NCBI GenBank assembly: GCA_050260355.1
Contig: JBLNBZ010000115.1
Location: forward strand, 1-12,597
DNA: 12,597 nt
DNA from: CADEFX01 sp050260355
GTDB taxonomy: Bacteria; Pseudomonadota; Alphaproteobacteria; Rhizobiales; Hyphomicrobiaceae
Direction of reading: 5' to 3'
Part shown: positions 1-7,260 of the stretch, piece after piece
How positions within the stretch are numbered: position 1 is the first letter of the stretch
Layout of the letters: every line of letters starts with the position of its first letter
The notes under the pieces: model-generated
What the model saw: the letters and a program-made list of their open reading frames with translations, nothing else
Database searches by the model: none
What the model was told of the DNA's origin: nothing
Position numbers and translations under genes: made by a program

Positions 1-31
1 GGCGCGGCGATTCTTGTCCCGCGCTTAGCCT

Positions 32-50
32 GGGGGGGGGTTCCCCCCCC
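32..50. repeat. G9-TT-C8 homopolymer palindrome
   Basis: Nine G (32-40), two T and eight C (43-50) form an almost uninterrupted inverted repeat with a 2-nt centre, followed by a further C-rich stretch. It lies in non-coding DNA downstream of the leftward operon. It could form a tight hairpin, but it has no T-run that would make it a convincing intrinsic terminator. Homopolymer lengths here are also prone to sequencing error. Confidence 0.5.
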
Positions 51-114
51 GCCCCCGCGCCGGGATGACGGAGCTGGGGGGAGAGGACGCGCTTGAGCCG
101 AATGCCTCTCCCGC

Positions 115-251
115 TCGTCATCCCGCACCAGCGAGGCCCTTCGGGCCGAGCGCCGATGCGGGATCCAGCGCAAGACTCGGTCGCAGACGCAGGAGACCCG
201 GGCCTGGATCCCGGCTCGCGTTCGCGCTGCGCGCTCACTGGGCCGGATGAC
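115..251. repeat. Composite intergenic palindromic repeat
   Basis: The element is bounded by the inverted 7-mers GTCATCC (117-123) and GGATGAC (245-251). Inside it are 10-bp inverted arms centred on GGATCC (159-168 and 204-213) and a small GGCCC-TTC-GGGCC hairpin. A further GGGATGACGG half-site lies at about 62-71, just upstream. Repeats with this TCATCCC / GGGATCCAG / CTGGATCCC / GGATGAC architecture are common between genes in alphaproteobacterial genomes; that comparison is from general knowledge. It sits right after the stop of the last gene of the leftward operon, so the hairpin may protect or end that transcript. No gene is supported in the 1-290 interval. Confidence 0.6.
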
Positions 252-290
252 AAGTTGAGGCTATGGCGCAAGCTAGCGCGTCGCCGTCCC

Positions 291-959
291 TCACAGGCCC
301 TCGATGCAGTAGGCGCGGGCGGGTGCACCGTCGCCGCCCGGGATCTTCAGCGGCGCAGCCGAGAAGAGCACCTCGCTCTCGCGGATCGCCGCCGTGTTGG
401 CGACGTACTCGATCATGTGCACGCCCGACCGCAGCAGCACATCGTGCGTGACGTGCTCGGGGAGCGGCCGCTTCTCGCCCGAGAGCGAGAGGCGGATGAC
501 ATAGTCCTGCGGAAAGTCGTAGGCGACTGTCCTCACGCCGGAGTCCTTGATCCACAGCGCGGCCTCGCGCGTCAGGTAGGGCGCGTCCAGCCAGAACTCC
601 TTGGTCTGTGGCGAGCGATGCCGGTCCCAGCCGGTCTTGAACAGCAGCATGCCGCCCTTCTTCACATGCGCGCCGCGCGTTGCGAGCCGCTCGGGCCCCA
701 GCGCCTCGTTGGGCTGCGCGTCCATCAGGTCCAGCACGGCGCAGCGCCCGACGAGATCGTCGAGCGGTGTTGCCTCGATGGTCGCGCCGTCGGCGAACAT
801 GTGCCGGCGCGCATCGACATGCGTGTAGGCGTGGCAGGAGACCCTGATCCAGGTGATCTGCGCCAGGTCGCCCTTGGCGAGATCGCCGGTCGCGGAGACT
901 TCCGTCGGCCAGCGCGGGTGGCCGGCAAGGATCGGCATGGACAGGTCGATGATGCGCAT
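291..959 (-). CDS. Cyclase / kynurenine-formamidase family metal-dependent hydrolase
   Basis: A 222-residue protein of the cyclase family (PF04199), which includes kynurenine formamidase KynB, isatin hydrolase and polyketide-type cyclases. It carries the metal-binding signature H-x3-H-x-D-x3-H at H43, H47, D49 and H53 (HAYTHVDARRH, in place of the common HTGTHVDAPLH). Towards the C-terminus, H172 and E184 are spaced as in KynB, so the site looks complete. There is no signal peptide, so it is expected to be cytosolic. The ATG is chosen because the open frame upstream only shadows the next gene and an AGGAGAAGG ribosome site overlaps the end of that gene, 17 nt away. It is the last gene of the leftward operon. 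Members hydrolyse amides, formamides or lactone-like rings. Without kynurenine genes nearby, tryptophan catabolism is not implied and the substrate is unknown. Confidence 0.85.
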   Translation of the reverse strand: MRIIDLSMPILAGHPRWPTEVSATGDLAKGDLAQITWIRVSCHAYTHVDARRHMFADGATIEATPLDDLVGRCAVLDLMDAQPNEALGPERLATRGAHVKKGGMLLFKTGWDRHRSPQTKEFWLDAPYLTREAALWIKDSGVRTVAYDFPQDYVIRLSLSGEKRPLPEHVTHDVLLRSGVHMIEYVANTAAIRESEVLFSAAPLKIPGGDGAPARAYCIEGL

Positions 960-976
960 GGGCAGCGTCCTTCTCC

Positions 977-1906
977 TCAGGCGGCGAGCAGGGGAAGCGA
1001 GAGCCGGTAGATGCGAACGGCGTTGTCGTGGAAAAGCTTGACGCGGTCGGCGTGGGGCAGGTCTGCCGTCGCCGCCTTGAAGCCGGAATAGATCGCGTCG
1101 AAGGAGCCGACCAGCCCGTCCACCGGGAAGTTCGAGGCGAACATGCAGCGCTCGACGCCGAAGATGTCGATGCTGTCGCGGATGATGCCGCGCTGCTCGG
1201 AGAGCTGCCAGGGCCGTCCTTTGATCCCGATGCCGGAGATCTTCAGCGATATGCCCGGCGCCGTCGCAGCCCGCTTCATGGCGGCGCGCCAGCCGGCGAT
1301 CCCGTCGGGCGAGCGGTCGGCGGGCAGGAACGTGTGGTTGATGACGACCGGCGTCTCGGGAAAGGCGGCCACCAGGTCCAGCAGCTCGTCGACGTGCCAC
1401 CACGGCGCCTGCAGCTCGAAATGCAAGCCGTGTCGCGCCAGCTCGCGATATCCGCGCCGCCAATTCGGATCGCTCATGCCGCCTGTGGCGCCGCGCTCGA
1501 CCAGCCCCGGTGCCGGCGCTGCCGTGGGCTTGTGGCGTATGCCGCGCACGAGCGGGAAGGCTGCGTGTTGCGCCAGCTCCTCGGCCGCGCTCGGCCGGTG
1601 CAGGATGGTGCGGCCGATGTGGGCCACGGGGAGGCCGTGACGCGCGGCGATCTCGCTCATCCAGCGGCTTTCGGAGACGAGGTCGGCCTCATCCCACTCG
1701 CCTTCCATGGTGATGGTGGCGACGACGCGATGGGCCGCAGAGACGCGCCGGTAATCGTCGGGCAGGAAATTGCGGCGGATCGCGGAGTAGTCGCCGTAGC
1801 GGAACGGGATCATCGGCTCGTCGACGAGCCAGGGATGCCGGTTGCGGGCGAGATCCCAGAAATGGTGATGCGCGTCGATTATCGGCAGGCTGCTATCGTC
1901 TGCCAT
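977..1906 (-). CDS. Amidohydrolase-2 family protein (lactonase-like TIM barrel)
   Basis: A 309-residue protein of the amidohydrolase_2 family (PF04909), the group that holds L-fuconolactonase, 2-pyrone-4,6-dicarboxylate lactonase and ACMSD. The N-terminus has the first-strand motif DAHHHFWD with H13 and H15. Further along come INHTFLP with H191 late in the barrel, an LKISG strand (221-225), and ASNFPVD at 257-263 near the end. In lactonases the last motif is often GSDWPV with a catalytic Asp; here that position is Asn259, with Asp263 nearby. It has no signal peptide and is presumably cytosolic. GGGAG precedes the ATG. It sits 63 nt after the second tctC and 17 nt before the cyclase-family gene, so it is probably cotranscribed. 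Likely role: hydrolysis of a lactone or related ring derived from the imported carboxylate. The substrate is not determinable. Confidence 0.85.
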   Translation of the reverse strand: MADDSSLPIIDAHHHFWDLARNRHPWLVDEPMIPFRYGDYSAIRRNFLPDDYRRVSAAHRVVATITMEGEWDEADLVSESRWMSEIAARHGLPVAHIGRTILHRPSAAEELAQHAAFPLVRGIRHKPTAAPAPGLVERGATGGMSDPNWRRGYRELARHGLHFELQAPWWHVDELLDLVAAFPETPVVINHTFLPADRSPDGIAGWRAAMKRAATAPGISLKISGIGIKGRPWQLSEQRGIIRDSIDIFGVERCMFASNFPVDGLVGSFDAIYSGFKAATADLPHADRVKLFHDNAVRIYRLSLPLLAA

Positions 1907-1939
1907 GGAGCTTGCTCCCAGCTTTTCACCCGGAGCGCG

Positions 1940-1960
1940 TGGCGGAGCCGGGCTCCGCCA
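1940..1960 (-). other. Intercistronic hairpin after second tctC
   Basis: A perfect inverted repeat with 9-bp arms (TGGCGGAGC / GCTCCGCCA) and a 3-nt loop lies between the stop of the second tctC gene and the start of the amidohydrolase gene. No U-run follows it on the leftward transcript, so it is not a textbook terminator. It is better read as an attenuating or mRNA-stabilising hairpin that sets the amount of binding protein apart from the downstream enzymes. The role is inferred. Confidence 0.5.
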
Positions 1961-1969
1961 CCTCGCCGG

Positions 1970-2944
1970 CTAGTTCTTGGCGAGACCGAGGTCCTTGAGC
2001 AGGCCGATCGAGGTCTGCGTGTAATTGTCCGCGAACGCCTTGAACGCCTCCGGCGTCTCCCACTTCGGTGTGATGCCGCGGTCCTTCAGCGGCTGCTGCA
2101 CGTCGGGGCGCGCGTGCGCCTTGGTGGCGGCTTCGATCAGCTTGGCGCGCGCCTCGGCGGGAAGGCCCTTGGGCGCAACCATGGCGAACCAGTTGATGAG
2201 CTCCCAGTCGATCCCGGATTCCTTCAGGGTAGGAACGTCCGGAAACGTCGGCAACCGCTGACTGTCCATGACGGCCAGCACCTTGACCTTGCCGGCATCG
2301 TGCAGGGGCTTGGCCTCGATCGGCGACGCCGTGACCATGCTCAGTCCGCCCGCGGCAAGATCGTTGAGCGCCGGCGCGCCGCCGGTGCTCGGCACGAACT
2401 TGACCTGGTCCGCCGGCAGACCCAGCGTCTTGGTGAGACCGCCAATCGCCAGGTGCCAGGAGCCGCCCGCGCCCGAGCCGGAGGTGGTCAAGCTTCCCTT
2501 GGGCTGGGTCTTGATCGCCGCCAGCAGGTCGTTGAGAGACTTGTACGGGCCGTTGGTCTGAACCGTCAGCCCGGCCGGGATGGTGGCGACGCGCGAGATG
2601 AGGTCGAAGCTGTCGGCACCCATGTCCGCCATCGCCATGGTGCGGTAGAGCACGAAGTCGGACGAGGCGATGCCGATGGTGTAGCCGTCGGGCTTGGCGG
2701 TGGCGATGGCGGTGTGTCCGGTGACGCCGCCGCCACCGGTGCGGTTGACGACGTTCACGGGCTGGCCGAGCTCGCGCTCGAGGCCTGCGGCGAAAATGCG
2801 CGCCACCGAATCTGTTCCCCCGCCGGCGGCCCAGGCGACAATCAGCGTCACCGGCCGATCGGGGAAGGCGGCCGCGGCGTGGTTGGGCACGCCCAGCAGC
2901 GCGGCTCCCGCAGCCAGGCTCAGAATGAGACGTCTCGACAGCAT
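1970..2944 (-). CDS. tctC: Tripartite tricarboxylate transporter substrate-binding protein (TctC/Bug family), copy 2
   Basis: A 324-residue periplasmic binding protein of the TctC/Bug family (PF03401), the usual length. The N-terminus is a Sec signal peptide (basic MLSRR, hydrophobic core, likely cut after AAAA at about residue 26, before FPDRPV). Family motifs follow: FPDRPVTLIV at 27-36, AAGGGTD at 39-45, RTGGGGVTG at 68-76 and KPDGYT at 84-89. It captures a carboxylate and hands it to the TctA/TctB membrane complex. The ATG is supported by GGAGGAAGG a few bases upstream and by the signal peptide; the open frame continues upstream only as a shadow of tctA. It begins 20 nt after tctA. It is clearly different from the other TctC-type gene upstream of tctB and has the more canonical Bug sequence. 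The ligand cannot be assigned. Confidence 0.93.
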   Translation of the reverse strand: MLSRRLILSLAAGAALLGVPNHAAAAFPDRPVTLIVAWAAGGGTDSVARIFAAGLERELGQPVNVVNRTGGGGVTGHTAIATAKPDGYTIGIASSDFVLYRTMAMADMGADSFDLISRVATIPAGLTVQTNGPYKSLNDLLAAIKTQPKGSLTTSGSGAGGSWHLAIGGLTKTLGLPADQVKFVPSTGGAPALNDLAAGGLSMVTASPIEAKPLHDAGKVKVLAVMDSQRLPTFPDVPTLKESGIDWELINWFAMVAPKGLPAEARAKLIEAATKAHARPDVQQPLKDRGITPKWETPEAFKAFADNYTQTSIGLLKDLGLAKN

Positions 2945-2964
2945 GCTTTCCTTCCTCCGGTTGA

Positions 2965-4464
2965 TCAAACCCGCGCGGTGCGCAGACGGGCAATGAGTTG
3001 TGATGCGAGCGGCCACAGCAGAAGGGCAAAGGCCAGCGTCATCAGCGTGCCGGACAGGCCATTCGACCAGAATGTCGACAGCGACCCGCCGGACATGATC
3101 ATCGACTGGCGGAACGCGTCCTCGGCCTTGTCGCCGATCACCATGGCGAGCACCATGGGAGCGATCGGATACTCGAGCTTTTTGAATAGATAGCCAACGA
3201 TGCCGAACACGAAGGCGATCCACAGGTCGAACTGCGCGCCCGCCACGGTCCACGCGCCGACGAAGCAGACCACCACGATGAGCGGGCCGATGATGGAGAA
3301 CGGCGTGCGCAGGATGGCGGCGAACAGCGGCACGGTGAACAGCACCAGGATGACCGCGACCACGTTGGCGACGTACATCGACGCGATCAGTCCCCACACG
3401 AAGCTCTTCTGCTCGACGAAGAGCATGGGACCGGGGTGCAGGCCCCAGATCATCAGGCCGCCCATCATGACGGCGGCGGTCGCCGAGCCCGGAATGCCGA
3501 GCGAGAGCATCGGCAGCATGGCGCTGGTGCCGGCGGAGTGATCGGCCGTCTCGGGCGCGACCACGCCTTCGGGCTCGCCCGTGCCGAACCGATCGCCGCG
3601 CCGCGACAGCCGCCGCGCCAGCCCGTAGCTCATGAACGAGGCCGCGGTCGGTCCGCCGGGCGTGATGCCCATCCAGCAGCCGATGAGACTGGAGCGCAGC
3701 AGCGTCGCCCAGTAGCGCGGCAGCGTGGCGATGGTCTTGAGCACATCGCGCGGCGACACGCGCGCGGCGACGCCGCGAAAGTCGAGCTTCTCCTCCATCG
3801 TGGCAATCAGCTCGCCGATGCCGAACAGGCCGATGACAGCCACCAGGAAGCTGACGCCACGCACGAGATCGGGAATCCCGTAGGTGAGGCGCAGGCTGCC
3901 GGAGATGGTGTCCATGCCGATCGCAGCGAGCGAGAAGCCCATGGCGGCCGACACGATGGTCTTGAACGGCGAGGCGCCGCCAAGCCCGATGAAGCAGCAG
4001 AAGGCCAGGAAGTAGACCGCGAAATACTCAGGGCTCGAAAACCTGTGTGCGAACTTGGCGGCGGGCACGGCCAGCAGCGTGATCATGATGACGCCGAACA
4101 GGGCACCGAAGCCGGCGGAGAGGAAGGCGTAGGACAGCGCCTCGGTGGCACGGCCCTGCTTGGCCATGGGATGGCCGTCGAAGGTCGTCGCCACCGACGA
4201 TGGCTCACCCGGAATGTTGAACAGGATCGAGGTCGTCGAGCCGCCGAACAATGCGCCCCAGTACATGCTGGCTAGCAGGATGATGGCGGACACCGGCTGC
4301 ATGCTGAAGGTGAGCGGGATCAGCAGCGTCACGCCGTTGGGTGCGCCCAGACCCGGCAGGACGCCAACGAGAATGCCGAACAGCACGCCGACGAGCATCA
4401 GCGAGATGTGGTGGGGCGTCAGCGCCACCTGGAACCCGTGCATCAGCTCGGTGAGGTTTTCCAT
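2965..4464 (-). CDS. tctA: Tripartite tricarboxylate transporter large permease TctA
   Basis: A 499-residue integral membrane protein of the TctA family (PF01970), full length. Hydrophobic segments run throughout. The conserved first-half motifs are GVLPGLGAPNG (34-44) and YWGALFGGSTTSILFNIPGE (68-87). The inverted second half repeats them as ITPGGPTAASF and LSLGIPGSATAAVMMGG, reflecting the family's internal duplication. It forms the transport channel for carboxylate uptake driven by an ion gradient, working with TctB and a periplasmic TctC. The ATG lies 12 nt after the stop of tctB with only a weak GAG-type ribosome site, so translation is probably coupled to tctB, as is usual for this pair. 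Confidence 0.96.
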   Translation of the reverse strand: MENLTELMHGFQVALTPHHISLMLVGVLFGILVGVLPGLGAPNGVTLLIPLTFSMQPVSAIILLASMYWGALFGGSTTSILFNIPGEPSSVATTFDGHPMAKQGRATEALSYAFLSAGFGALFGVIMITLLAVPAAKFAHRFSSPEYFAVYFLAFCCFIGLGGASPFKTIVSAAMGFSLAAIGMDTISGSLRLTYGIPDLVRGVSFLVAVIGLFGIGELIATMEEKLDFRGVAARVSPRDVLKTIATLPRYWATLLRSSLIGCWMGITPGGPTAASFMSYGLARRLSRRGDRFGTGEPEGVVAPETADHSAGTSAMLPMLSLGIPGSATAAVMMGGLMIWGLHPGPMLFVEQKSFVWGLIASMYVANVVAVILVLFTVPLFAAILRTPFSIIGPLIVVVCFVGAWTVAGAQFDLWIAFVFGIVGYLFKKLEYPIAPMVLAMVIGDKAEDAFRQSMIMSGGSLSTFWSNGLSGTLMTLAFALLLWPLASQLIARLRTARV

Positions 4465-4476
4465 GGGGGCCGGCTC

Positions 4477-5001
4477 TCAGTAGATGCCGAGCCAAGCTTC
4501 CAGCGGCCCCTTCATCAGGGGCACCAGCAGCCATTTGTCGAACACGAGATAGAAGGCGACGGCAGTGCCGATGCTCGCGGCGGCAGCGATCGGCCAGCGA
4601 TAGCCTCCCTGGCGCACCATCACGACGAACAGGTAGGCGATGGTCGCCACGTAGAGCCCGAGAAAGCTTGCCACCAGCACGAAGCCCGTCATCGGCACGA
4701 GGAACTGAAGGGCGCGGGCAGCCTGCGCACGCGTCAGCGCCGGGCCCGACAGGCTCGAGCGTTGCAGGAAGGCCTGCACCAGCGTGCCTATGCTGCCGAG
4801 TGCGACCAGCACGCCCATCCAGAACGGGAAGTAGCCGGGCTCGGGCCCGCGCTCGCCCCAGCCGACATCGTATTCGATGGCGCCGAGGATGATGACGAGC
4901 CCGAACGCCAGCGTGGCCAGCGCCACGCCCATCTGCAGCCAGAAATACGTGACGAGCGGCCGCTCCTGCAGGTCGTGCGCGCCGGCTGACGTCGTGCTCA
5001 T
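4477..5001 (-). CDS. tctB: Tripartite tricarboxylate transporter small permease TctB
   Basis: A 174-residue membrane protein of the TctB family (PF07331). Four hydrophobic segments can be seen at about 18-42, 58-79, 98-128 (long, possibly two) and 136-160. The conserved loop GPEPGYFPFWMG (52-63) is typical of TctB, where a GPGxFP-like motif follows the first membrane helix. It is the small membrane subunit of the tripartite transporter and lies directly upstream of tctA in the usual order. The start is the ATG giving a short hydrophilic N-terminus before the first helix. GGGAG lies about 12 nt upstream, a rather long spacing. The gap to the preceding tctC-type gene is 84 nt and contains a hairpin. 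Confidence 0.93.
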   Translation of the reverse strand: MSTTSAGAHDLQERPLVTYFWLQMGVALATLAFGLVIILGAIEYDVGWGERGPEPGYFPFWMGVLVALGSIGTLVQAFLQRSSLSGPALTRAQAARALQFLVPMTGFVLVASFLGLYVATIAYLFVVMVRQGGYRWPIAAAASIGTAVAFYLVFDKWLLVPLMKGPLEAWLGIY

Positions 5002-5020
5002 GGAAGGCCGCTGCTCCCGG

Positions 5021-5040
5021 CTGGCGGTGACATCCGCCGG
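5021..5040 (-). other. Intercistronic hairpin after first tctC
   Basis: Arms CTGGCGG (5021-5027) and CCGCCGG (5034-5040) pair over 7 bp (one G-T wobble) around a 6-nt loop, in the 84-nt gap between the first tctC-type gene and tctB. No U-run follows. As with the hairpin after the second tctC, it may stabilise the upstream binding-protein message or attenuate entry into the permease genes. This is inferred from position only. Confidence 0.35.
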
Positions 5041-5085
5041 TCGCGGCAGCGGCGAGGCCCCCGCGTCCGGCGAACAGCAATCGGG

Positions 5086-6081
5086 CTATTTCACGAGCCA
5101 GCCTTGCTCGGCGAACACGCCTTTGAAGCGCTCGTAGTCCTCGGCGATGAACTTCTTGAAGTCGTCCCCGCCCAGGAAGCGGCTCGTCTGCGCGGTGCGC
5201 TCGGCGTAGTCCTTCCACTCGGGCGTCTCGGAGACTTTCTTGAGAAGCGCGATGTAGTAGGCAACCGCCTCCGCCGGCACCTTGCCCGGCATGAGCACCA
5301 CGCGCGGCTGCTGGAACTGCTCGACGCCCAGTCCCGCCTCCTTGCAGGTGACGATGTCGGACCAGCCTTGCGTCGCAGTGATCTTGGGACCCGCCGGCAG
5401 CCGCTCGCGGTTCATCACGCACAGCGGGCGCACGAGGCCTGCCTTCCAGCTCCCTGTCGACTCGCTCGGATTGTTGACGTGGCTGTCGACGTGACCGCCG
5501 GAGAGCTGCACGTCCGCCTCGCCGCCCGACTTGAACGGCACGTAGATGATCTTGGTGCCGTTGGCCTTGTCGATCAGCTTGGTGACCAGCTCGTCGCTGT
5601 CCTTGGACTGGGCGCCGGCCATCTTGAAGCCGCCCGTCTTGGCTTTCGCCTGGGCGATGTAGTCCTTCACGTCCTTGATCGGGGAGTCCGCCTTCACCCA
5701 CAGCAGGAACTCGTCGAACACCATGGCGGCCAGTGGCGTCAGGTCGTTGTGCGTGAACGCCACCTTGGCAGCGAGCGGCAGGACGTAGGAGTTGTGCGTG
5801 CCGAAGACGAGCTTGTGCGTGTCGCCCTCGGCGAGCTTCGTATAGACGTAGCCTTCCGCGCCCGAGCCGCCGGACTTGATGGTGACGACGATCGGCTGCG
5901 GCATCAGGTTGTGCTTCTGGATGATCGACTGCACCGTGCGGGCGAAAATGTCGGTGCCGCCGCCTGCGCCGGCCGTGACGACGAACTCCACGGGCTTGCT
6001 GGGCTGCCAGCCGGTTTGCGCGTGCGCCGATCCGCACAAGGCTGTACCTGCGATGGCAGCCAGAACAATCCGCCGAAACAT
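5086..6081 (-). CDS. tctC: Tripartite tricarboxylate transporter substrate-binding protein (TctC family), copy 1, divergent
   Basis: A 331-residue exported binding protein of the TctC family. The signal peptide MFRRIVLAAIAG... ends in a likely AHA cleavage site at residue 21, followed by QTGWQPSKPVEFVV. The ligand-loop motif AGAGGGTD (37-44) and the GGSGAEGY stretch (71-78) are present. The canonical FPDRPV/KPDGYT sequences of classical Bug proteins are not, so it belongs to a different TctC subfamily from the copy downstream of tctA. A strong GGAGG site lies just before the ATG. It probably serves the TctBA permease encoded immediately downstream. Two unlike binding proteins around one permease pair suggest two related ligands or one ligand with different affinities. 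The Cys at residue 16 is not in a convincing lipobox. Confidence 0.9.
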   Translation of the reverse strand: MFRRIVLAAIAGTALCGSAHAQTGWQPSKPVEFVVTAGAGGGTDIFARTVQSIIQKHNLMPQPIVVTIKSGGSGAEGYVYTKLAEGDTHKLVFGTHNSYVLPLAAKVAFTHNDLTPLAAMVFDEFLLWVKADSPIKDVKDYIAQAKAKTGGFKMAGAQSKDSDELVTKLIDKANGTKIIYVPFKSGGEADVQLSGGHVDSHVNNPSESTGSWKAGLVRPLCVMNRERLPAGPKITATQGWSDIVTCKEAGLGVEQFQQPRVVLMPGKVPAEAVAYYIALLKKVSETPEWKDYAERTAQTSRFLGGDDFKKFIAEDYERFKGVFAEQGWLVK

Positions 6082-6116
6082 GTTTCCTCCAGGTTGGATG
6101 TTGTTGTCGTCGACTT

Positions 6117-7236
6117 TATGCGGCGAGCTTCGCTTTTGATATCACCGAATTGCCGGGCCATGCGCTCGGCGGCTACCAGTCGAGCGGGCTTGGCCATTGA
6201 CGCCGCAATCAGCATGGCCTGCCTGCTGGCGCCGATGTTGGCGCTGCCCTTGCCGGCGATGTCGTAGGCGGTGCCGTGCGCCGGCGTGCAGATCGGGAAG
6301 CCGTAGCCGGCGATCAGCGTGACGCCGCGCTCGAAGCCCATCAGCTTCATCGCGATCTGCCCCTGGTCATGGTACATGGTCTGCACGGCATCGAAGTCGC
6401 CGCGCTTGGCGCGTACGAATACGGTATCGGGCGGGAAGGGGCCGTCGCAATTGATGCCCTTGGCCTTCGCCGCCTCGACGGCAGGCCCGATGACGTCGAT
6501 CTCCTCGCGGCCGAAATTGCCCTCATCGCCCGCATGCGGGTTGAGCCCCGCCACCGCGATGCGCGGCCTGGCGATGCCGGCCTCGCGCATCGAGCGGTCC
6601 GTCAGCATGATGCTGTCGAGCACGCGCTCGTGTGTGATGTAGCGCGCCACGTCCTTGAGCGGCACGTGCGAGGTCACGCGCGCGTTCCACAGCTTGTCGA
6701 GGATGTTGAACTCGCGGCCGTTGCCCTTGGCCCCGGTCTCCTCGGTGATAACCTCGATCTCGTCGACGTAGCTCGGCAGCGCCAGCTTCATGGCGTGCTT
6801 GTTGAAGGGCGTGAAGGCGACGGCGTCGGCGGCACCCGCCGCCGTGCTTGTTGAAGGGCGTGAAGGCGATGGCGTCGGCGGCACCCGCCGCGCCGAGGCG
6901 CAGCACGGTGCGGAAGTTGGTGAGCGCGAACGCGCCGCCCTCGCGGGAGGACACGCCGCGCTCAACGGTCTTGGGGTCGAGATGGCCCAGGTCCACGAAC
7001 AGTGTCCCGGCCTGTGCGGAAGGGGTCGCGTCGGTGGGCCTCCAGACATCGCAGGCGACCTCGACGCCGGCGATCGCCTCGCCCTCCGCGAGCACGCGCC
7101 GGTCGCCAATGACGATGAGGTTGGCGGCTTGCGTCACCTGCGGGTCGCAGAGGAGCTTCGCGGTGAGCTCCGCGCTGATGCCGCAAGGATCCCCCATCGC
7201 CAGCGCGATCGTCGGTCGAGACTGGGCCGATGTCAT
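6117..7236 (-). pseudogene. pdxA: PdxA-family dehydrogenase, frameshifted by a 49-bp tandem duplication
   Basis: The gene begins at ATG 7236 (GGGAG upstream) and encodes a 4-hydroxythreonine-4-phosphate dehydrogenase family (PF04166) N-terminus with the AMGDPCGIS motif. The frame breaks in a 49-bp tandem duplication (6794-6891); the remaining two-thirds continue one frame over. Dropping one copy joins GAADAIAFTPFNKH directly to AMKLALPSY. The rebuilt protein keeps all three metal-binding histidines of the family (SHVPL H174, NPHAG H218, YHDQG H273) and the HGTAYDIAGKG motif. The family includes PdxA of vitamin B6 synthesis, PdxA2 of tetronate catabolism and TphB, a cis-dihydrodiol dehydrogenase of terephthalate breakdown; in this setting a catabolic role is more likely. 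As written the gene is broken. The 3' limit is approximate, since the downstream frame has no stop before it runs into tctC. It may be a true pseudogene or an assembly error. Confidence 0.8.
6794..6891. repeat. 49-bp tandem direct duplication inside pdxA-like gene
   Basis: Copy one is 6794-6842 and copy two is 6843-6891, adjacent and identical except at 6821 (C) versus 6870 (T). In the leftward gene this changes Val (GTC) to Ile (ATC) in the ADxAFTPFNKH segment. The unit length is 48+1, so it shifts the reading frame. The single mismatch means the duplication is either old enough to have diverged or joins two strain variants. Confidence 0.95.
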
Positions 7237-7260
7237 GTTCCGCTCCCTATATCGTTGTCG

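Noticed and set aside
1940..1960. Intrinsic terminator after the second tctC
   Set aside because: The stem is strong, but no run of U follows on the leftward transcript and the next gene starts shortly after. It is kept only as an intercistronic hairpin.
1028..3193. A 721-codon open frame on the + strand
   Set aside because: It lies fully antisense to the well-supported amidohydrolase and tctC genes and the 3' end of tctA. The product is Arg/Gly/Ala-rich with no recognisable domain, as expected from GC-rich codon bias on the opposite strand.
4205..6037. A 610-codon open frame on the - strand over tctC/tctB/tctA
   Set aside because: It is in the wrong frame relative to three genes with clear family motifs, and its Arg-rich composition marks it as a shadow frame.
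5104..6267. A 387-codon open frame on the + strand
   Set aside because: It is antisense to the first tctC gene and the end of the pdxA-like gene, with no homology-like motifs.
6794..6891. Programmed frameshift or CRISPR-like repeat in the pdxA-like gene
   Set aside because: Two directly adjacent copies with no spacer do not make a CRISPR array. Deleting one 49-bp copy restores the protein precisely, so a duplication explains it better than a programmed slip.
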